From assembly GCA_030549335.1 (NCBI GenBank), contig JAUKPH010000022.1, positions 2,232,001 to 2,296,000 on the forward strand: DNA of 64,000 nt, given 5' to 3'. Shown piece after piece: positions 58,303 to 64,000 of this stretch. The position numbers and the translations under genes are program-made. Numbering within the stretch: the stretch's first letter is position 1; every line of letters starts with the position of its first letter. Origin of the DNA: Pontederia crassipes. Its lineage: Eukaryota; Streptophyta; Magnoliopsida; Commelinales; Pontederiaceae. The notes under the pieces were generated by a model. It did no database searches and was not told the DNA's origin. It saw only the letters and a program-made list of their open reading frames with translations.

Positions 58303-58897
58303 GTTTCTCCTTCTACAATAAAGTTTCAAATTTTATAAAATAAGTATAAGTTAAAAGTTTGATTATTCGAATTTGTATGTAAATTACCATGCGCTGTTGA
58401 TGCTCATCAAATTGCATTGACCCGCTTGTGTGGATGTGGGTGGGGCTTCGAAAATTGATTAACTCTTGCCTTTTCTGACTTTCTTTGCCATTGTTCATCC
58501 ATCCTGTATGAACATCAAGTATTTAAACTTTGAAAATTATAAATTTAATAAAATAATTTAAATATAAACATACTTACCACTTCCTACATAAGAACTCTGA
58601 AACCGAGTGCCTAATATGCCTTGGACATCTTTGTATGCCTTGCTCCAAAGTGAGCTCGACGGACGTGACAACCTTGCGAAACTTAATAAATTCATCAACA
58701 CCATCCTTATATTCTTCTGTTATAATGCCTCGTTTACCCTTCCAACGACGAATCCAACTACGATCTGGCTTTGCCATTTCTGTAATGGACACCATTAAGC
58801 CATATGCCAATATTTTCTTATACTTGAAACATGTGATTTTAAAGTTATGAAGTCCAAAATCACATGTTTCAAGTACTTGATCGTTGTTACTGATCAA
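56180..58897 (-). pseudogene. Deleted CACTA transposase gene remnants
   Basis: Minus-strand pieces, in order of translation: 58897-58574, 107 codons, fuses the transposase-associated domain (DRSWIRRWKGKRGIITEE, then DGVDEFI) straight to KFRKVVTSVELTLEQGIQRC; 58498-58400 gives the HIHTSGSMQFDEH motif of plant En/Spm transposases; near 58150-58060 and 56650-56570 YNAKMAEKYRDDPSTQPP; and the last exon near 57940-57660, duplicated at 56450-56190. The fused first ORF is open and carries no tnp2 core. Such a truncated product could at most bind DNA, which is speculation. Confidence 0.7.
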
Positions 58898-59377
58898 TGA
58901 ATTATCATATTATAGTCTCTTTTTTTCAATGTTTTCATTTTAATTAACAATAATATTCTTCCACATTCTTGTTAACTAAAATGAGAACATGATCAAAAAG
59001 AAAAAAAATTGATAATAATTGATCAGTATTTGATTTTAAGTTGAATCTCGTCAAATATAGATTTGATGCATAATTCGGAATAATATAGTTAATTTGTTCA
59101 TTTATTTTTCAAGTCACGATGTTCATCTAATTGGAGGCATAAATTTGATAAACAAATTAATTTATTCATCTATTTTTCAAGTCACAATATTCATATAGTT
59201 GAAAGTAGAGTTTCAAGTTAACATAATTAAGAACATCTATTCATATATTCATCAAAATTAAGGCATAACTAAAAGACAATTTAGTTTGTTCATATATTCA
59301 TATAAATTAAGGCAAAATTAAGAACATGACCATATTCAATTTCAAGTTGACAAAAATCAATTAACAAAAAGGGACTT
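58898..59377 (-). other. Non-coding 5' region of the CACTA gene remnant
   Basis: AT-rich, with repeated TTCATATATTCATC- and CAAGTTGA-like phrases. No gene is seen. Confidence 0.55.
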
Positions 59378-59990
59378 ACTGTCCGACGGAGGAGGGCGGC
59401 GGAGGAGCGGCAGTGGACGAGGGTGGCAGAGGAAGGCAGCGTCCAATGGATGAGCGGCAGCAGACGAGGGCGGCGCGACGTCCGGCTGAGGGCAACGAAA
59501 AGCCGAGGAGGGCACGTCCAATGGAGAAGCGGTCGAGGGTGGTGGAGGAGGGGCAGCCAACGAGGGCGGCATCCGACTGCGGAAGTGAAGGAGAGGCCGA
59601 TGAGGGCAGCATCCGATGGTGGAGCGGCCGAGGAGAGCAGCGAACGAGGGCGTCATCTGGTGGAGGCAGCGGCAAAGGTTGGCAGAGGGCGGTGTCCGAC
59701 TACGAGCGGAGGAGCGACAACAGGCAGCGAACGAGGGCGGCGTCCAGTAGAGAGGGGGTGTCAAACGAGTCAGCTGCGGTCGGCGGGCGGGGTCAGGGTC
59801 AAAGGAGGAGGTCGGAGGCGGGGTCGGGATCGAAGCAGTCGACGATGGTTGACGGGCAGGGTCGGAGTCACAGAGGAGAAGGCGGCAGGGTCGGAGGAGT
59901 CGACGATGGTCGGGGTCAGAGGAGGAAGCCAGAGGCGGGGTCAGGGTCGGTCGAGTCGGCGGCGGTCGGTTGTCGGGGTCGGGCGGTAAA
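59378..59990. repeat. GC-rich degenerate tandem array in CACTA element
   Basis: Units around CGAGGGCGGCGTCCGA and GAGGAGGCGGGGTC recur many times. The array is open in several frames on both strands (ORFs of 188-217 codons, plus and minus), which is what GC-rich repeats without stop codons give. It occupies the place just upstream of the transposase gene, as does the GC-rich array at 1500-1850 in the first element, although the repeat units differ. Confidence 0.75.
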
Positions 59991-60321
59991 CACATTAAAA
60001 GTAAAGGAAGAAGTTAGGGATTTAAGGCAAGATTTTAGTGCCGCGTCACAATGTGATGCTACGTAGATGCTAAAATGGCGCAAACAAATAAATTAAAAGA
60101 TAATAAACTTAAATGTAATGCTACATCGACGCCCATGTGACTCTATAAGTGACGAAGAACAATCGACGCTAAGTAGACGCTAAAATGATGTTAAATACTA
60201 TTCCTGATATTTTTATTGGCTTCTATTTAAATAGGTTTATATTATTTTGTTCATATTATACTATAAGGTTTTATTCCAATAGGTTTTGTATATTCTAATT
60301 TCTATTATATGTATGTAATTG

Positions 60322-60355
<34 letters not shown>

Positions 60356-60514
60356 CATATATATATATATGATGTGTGTATGTATGTTAGGTCTATATAT
60401 TGTAGATAGCGTCTCATTATATTGTGCTCCATTCCAGTCATTTTGTTCCCTTCCCACACTAAAAAAATTATGGAATGCATATATGATTACTCATGTATAT
60501 GTATATAAAATTAT

Positions 60515-60840
60515 AAGTCTATATGTATATGTGTATATGACAAAATTGTGTATATGTATATCTAATATATGTATGTATATGTCTATGTGTGCGAGATTAA
60601 GTCACAATAATGTGTATATCTATATGTATTATAAGTATATACATGTATGTATATGTCTATATATGTGCAAGATTAAGTGACAATAACGTGTATATGTATA
60701 CGTATTATAAGTATATATATGTATGTATATGTTTATATGTGCGAGATTAAGCAATAATAATACGTAAATATGTACGTATTATATATAAGTACAAGTATAT
60801 ATGTGTATTTATATGTCCATATGTGCCCGATTAAGTGAGT
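60515..60840. repeat. Minisatellite of 74-84 bp units
   Basis: The phrase GCGAGATTAAG or a variant falls at 60591, 60667, 60741 and 60825, each followed by an AT-rich TATATGTATGTATATG stretch. The corresponding stretch of the first CACTA element (783-905) has one or two units. Confidence 0.8.
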
Positions 60841-60879
60841 GGAATAAAGTCATCTACTACGGCACTATAGTGACGCTAA

Positions 60880-61344
60880 TGAGTCGCTAAAACATATTAG
60901 AGACACCCTAGCGTCGACGTAGCGTCTCAAACGTTTTAGCGTCCCAACGTCGCAACGCCATAGTGCCTCTCTAGCATCGACTATCATCGCAGCTCTATTG
61001 TGGCACTACATCGATTCCTCGCTAGCGTCGACAAAGCGTCTCAACGCCCGTGTCGCTAGGTTCGTGTCGAACGTTGTCAACGCTACAACAATGCTAAGTT
61101 CTGCCAATCATTTTCGCTCCATCGCGCGCAATAATAGCGGCTAATTGGCATCTCTATGGTGCCTCCGTTAGCATCTATTTCTCAAAATGCTACGGAAATG
61201 CTAATGTGACGCTATTGGGAGGCAAGTAGCGTCGCTTTTGTGTGACTCAACTGAGACGTTATAATGACGCTCGTGGCGTCGACTTTGCATCACTCGCGAT
61301 GGAGACACTATATTGTGTCGCTAATTGTCAATTTTCTTGTAGTG
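60880..61344 (-). repeat. Subterminal repeats and terminus of second CACTA element
   Basis: It is packed with AGCGTCGAC, GACGCTA and GCGTCTC motifs and ends in the CACTACAAGAAAATT terminus reversed. It is the 5' side of the element with respect to its genes. Confidence 0.85.
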
Positions 61345-62330
61345 TTTTTTGGGTCATCGTGGATAGATTGACCAAGTCTGGTCACTTTTTACCATATAAT
61401 GCGAGGCACTCAGCCGCAAGTATGGTACAATTGTATGTAGATGAGATTATTCGATTATATGGAGTTCCTATTTTCATTGTATTGGATAGGGACCCAAAGT
61501 TCACATCAAGATTCTAAAGAGGATTGCAGCATGCTTTTGACACAAGGCTGCACTATAGTACTGTCTTTCATCCTCAGAGTGATGTGCAAAGTGAAAGGAC
61601 AGTCCAAACTCTAGAGGACATGTTGAGAGCATGTGCAATAGATTGACAAGGCAATTGGGATGATCACCTCGCTCTAGCTGAATTTGCCTACAACAACAAC
61701 TATTATTCCTCCGTAATGGCACCTTTTGAGGTACTGTATGGAAGACCTTGTACGTCTCTCACATGTTGGAGTACAATTGGTGAAGGAAGACTATTAGGAC
61801 CCGAACTAATAGAAAAGTATGCAGAGAAAGTGGATCTGATCAAGAAAAGGATGGTGGAAGTTCAGAGCCGTCAGAAAAAGTTATGCATATAGGAAAAGAA
61901 GGAAACATATCTACCAAGTTGGGACCATGTACTGTTGAAGGTGTCTCCTACAAAAGGAGTCATGAAGTTCAGCATGAAGGACAAGTTGACTCCTAGGTAC
62001 ATTAGCTCATTTGAGATCTTGGAAAAAGTTGGAGAAGGAGCATACAAACTAACATTGCCTCCTTCATATGCCAAGAACCATAATGTCTTCCATGTGTCTA
62101 TGCTTCGCAAGTACACATACGACAGCTTGCATGTGGTGGTAATTGAAGAACCAACTATCAAAGAAGGCCTCACATATGAAGAGTAACCCACAGTGATACT
62201 TAAGTATGGTGAGCGCCATCTGAGGAATAAGGAGGTGAAGATGGTAAAGATTGCATGGAAGCACTACAACGGAACTGAAGAAACATGGGAATTGGGAGAT
62301 GAAATGAAGGAATAATTTCCAAGATTATTT
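61345..62330 (+). pseudogene. Chromovirus integrase and chromodomain, interrupted
   Basis: The integrase core continues from 61345 (WVIVDRLTKSGHFLP), with the second catalytic Asp in VLDRDPKF near 61485 and the Glu in APFEVLYGRPC near 61728. Then come VDLIKKRMVEVQSRQKK and the GPF-like region (KDKLTPRYISSFEILEKVGEGAYKLTLP) that precedes VFHVSMLRKY. A chromodomain follows at 62190-62330 (LRNKEVKMVKIAWKHYNGTEETWE). In-frame stops near 61516, 61645, 61890, 62185 and 62312 disable it. The chromodomain places it among plant chromoviruses (Tekay/Del type). It ends 58 bases before its LTR. Confidence 0.9.
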
Positions 62331-62388
62331 GGTAAGCATTCTATCTTATGTTAAAATTTGAGGACGAATTTTCTTTAAGGGAGAGGAT

Positions 62389-63335
62389 GTAATACCCCAT
62401 ATTTTGAATCAGGGGTAAAACAATAAATTTGTTAAAAAGCCCTAACCTCCCATATATAAAGACCTAGGATCCCTTGTTTACCTCTTTTCTCTATCTGAAC
62501 TTTTGACGGCTAGGGCTTGAAGAAGGAGACCTTGAGGAGCAAGGAGGAAGAGGAAGAAGAGGAAGAGGAAGAGGAAGAAGGGGAAGAAAGAAGAGAAAGA
62601 TCGTCCAAGATCAAGATATGTAAAGGGGATCCAATTCCTCTCTCTCCTCTCAATAATTTTAATGATTAGATTGAGAGTAATAGAGCACCCTGCTTCTATT
62701 AAGGGATTTGATGAGGACTTTTATAGTGTTGTGAGATCTGGGATATTTTCTTATGATTCATGATTTCTATATGATAGGATTCATGATTAGGATTTCTTGT
62801 ATGCCTTGAGGGAAGAACCCTAGATCTTTAAGAATGCATGATCTTACATGTTTTGATCTAATTTATGATACTTTATTGCCTTCAAAATTTGTATCAATCA
62901 CTCATACCGTTGAAGATGATTTTCCCCAAAAGTTTGATCAAAATCTAGCAAAAATTGGGCTGAAGCGAAGGGATCAGTGACCTTTCTCATGGCCGTTACG
63001 AACCCTGTCACGCTCGTCATGGAAGGGCTAAAGAACAGCCCAAAAAGGCGACTTCTGTCACACCTGTGGCACTTAGTGTCACGGCCATGACAGGGTCAGC
63101 ATGGCCGTGACAGGGTCAGCATAGCTGTGACCATGTTGGTCACAATCGTGACAAAAAGAGGCATAAAATTGGGTTTCTATCACGGTCGTGACCAACCCAA
63201 TCACGGTCGTGACATCCCGAAAAATGGATTTAAGTTATATTTAAGGTATTTACTATTATGTAATAATGATTGATTATTGTATATGAACTTAGATACATGA
63301 ATGCATGGACAGTCATAATTAGGTTAAAATATGAA
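62389..63335 (+). mobile_element. 3' LTR of the chromovirus (partial or end unresolved)
   Basis: It starts TGTAATACCCCATATTTTG right after the purine tract TTTAAGGGAGAGGA (62374-62387). A CATATATAAAGACC TATA-like box near 62452 and a GAAGAGGAAGAGG leader (62545-62600) follow. No TG...CA end could be fixed before the MULE-like terminus near 63340. Confidence 0.65.
62960..63215. repeat. Repeated GTCACGGCCATGAC-type palindromic motifs in LTR
   Basis: At least eight diverged copies of TCACGGCCGTGAC/TCATGGCCGTTAC lie in 250 bases, several of them near-palindromic, including GCATGGCCGTGACAGGGTCA copied in tandem near 63096-63120. A weaker series is seen in the LTR segment near 32090-32200. Confidence 0.65.
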
Positions 63336-63339
63336 GACT

Positions 63340-63604
63340 GAGATATAGTCGGCGTGTGGATCGTGAATGGGGCAGGGCGGCCGGCGGTGAGGGCGTGCAC
63401 GAGGAGAGAGAAGGGGAGGAGGTAGAATGAGAAAATGAGAAGCAGTCATAGGGTTAATGGAAAAAAATTGAAAAACAAACGCGCGCATCTGAGCCATCGA
63501 TCTTGAATCAGGCGTAATCATGCGACCGATCTGAGCCATTGATGATAGATCGGACGCTTGAGATCTTGGGAGCAGGGCACTCCCACCTTAAGTTGGAAGC
63601 ACCC
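63340..63604. mobile_element. MULE-type terminus (one end only)
   Basis: The sequence GTTGGAAGCACCCCCAT next to an AT tract, preceded by GATCTGAGCCATTGATGATAGATCGG, resembles the right end of the FAR1-type MULE at 42150-42261 (GGAAGCACTTTGC...AGCACCCCCA). The inner part (63340-63480) is GC-rich. I found no partner end within the window. Confidence 0.4.

Positions 63605-63606
<2 letters not shown>

Positions 63607-63646
<40 letters not shown>
63607..63646. repeat. (AT)n microsatellite
   Basis: About 20 AT units directly follow the MULE-type terminus. Confidence 0.95.
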
Positions 63647-63648
<2 letters not shown>

Positions 63649-63934
63649 CTTTGATTTCCATTTGACATGATTGGCGATCAAATTTTAGTAAATAATAATT
63701 AATTTATATTGGCTGAAATAAAAAAAAAATTGGCACACATAAATACATAATGTTTGAATTAGTTGATAAATATATAATGATTAAAAAATTAATTGAATAA
63801 TTACAAAATTTGAACTATTTTGTCCATTCTAAATAAAATGATTTAGCTTTTTAAAAATATTTAACTATTTTATGAATATTATGATCATTGCATTAATTAT
63901 TTCCTTGGTCAAACTATTTTTAACTCATGTCACC

Positions 63935-63935
<1 letters not shown>
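63647..63935. other. AT-rich non-coding DNA
   Basis: No gene or element is recognised. Confidence 0.6.
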
Positions 63936-63979
<44 letters not shown>

Positions 63980-64000
63980 GAAGAAGAAGAAGAAGAAGAA
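63936..64000. repeat. (ATA)n then (AGA)n compound microsatellite
   Basis: About 14 AAT/ATA units change into AGA units at about 63979 and run to the end of the window. Confidence 0.95.

Larger units (their letters stand above)
55442..61344 (-). mobile_element. Second CACTA element, internally deleted, with duplicated left end
   Basis: The left end CACTACAAGAAAATGG is at 55442 (and again at 56994), and its inverse ends at 61344. It interrupts an integrase gene. Three bases either side (CTA, TTT) do not match, so no clean target duplication remains. Coding remnants run on the minus strand. Compared with the first CACTA element, the transposase-associated domain is joined directly to the exon equivalent to 7770, so the whole tnp2 core has been deleted. 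Subterminal GCGAC/AGCGTC repeats lie at 55490-55910 and 60880-61330. Confidence 0.9.

Noticed and set aside
59357-60066. ORFs of 188-217 codons on plus and minus strands
   Set aside because: A GC-rich repeat array lacks stop codons in most frames. Composition is Gly/Arg/Ser or Pro/Ser repeats with no domain.

Overview
This is a window of nuclear DNA from a flowering plant. It is AT-rich and built mostly from nested transposable elements. One convincing host gene is present: a minus-strand gene for the plastid translation polyprotein that joins two S1 RNA-binding domains to two EF-Ts modules (PSRP-7/EF-Ts type), CDS 25610 to 21099. Its three coding exons join in phase to give 1101 residues. 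A spliced 5' leader, a TATA box near 26995 and three TGGGCC/T motifs near 27166-27243 suggest its promoter. The plant assignment rests on this gene, on CACTA, FAR1-type MULE and chromovirus elements, and on an Au-like SINE in the gene's intron. A monocot is possible from the protein's N-terminus, but I hold this weakly.

Left arm (1-20437). The window opens inside a CACTA (En/Spm) element that ends at 9518. It carries a broken tnp2 transposase, a second broken transposase-type gene and a nested smaller CACTA-like element. It lies against a decayed Ty3/gypsy gag-pol (9519-12890). A solo LTR (14054-16374, target duplication ATATA) and a diverged LTR-like stretch follow, then a 730-bp tandem duplication containing hairpin-type MITEs just downstream of the host gene.

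Centre (20438-30290). This holds the EF-Ts gene, its introns with an SINE, its leader and promoter, and then about 3 kb of AT-rich non-coding DNA with one MITE.

Right arm (30290-64000). Here are an LTR-like segment with four nested levels of insertion including a GC-rich Pack-MULE-like element, a 6.1-kb fossil MULE with a FAR1-type transposase, a clean 4.66-kb LTR retrotransposon (44564-49219, target duplication TGTAG) that keeps only a protease-like region plus an unfamiliar 445-codon ORF, and a second LTR complex partly inverted relative to 42919-44360. Beyond these, a minus-strand gag fragment is joined head-on to a plus-strand integrase/chromodomain fragment. That fragment is split by a second CACTA element (55442-61344), an internally deleted relative of the first, whose left end has been tandemly duplicated together with the flanking retroelement. 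The window ends in an LTR, a MULE-like terminus and microsatellites.

I see no tRNA, rRNA, CRISPR or operon-like structure. The most unusual items are the protease-only LTR element with its long ORF, the CACTA element with two left ends and a templated junction, the repeated micro-exon array in the first CACTA element, and the duplicated acidic linker in the host protein. None can be shown to be a new functional system from sequence alone.
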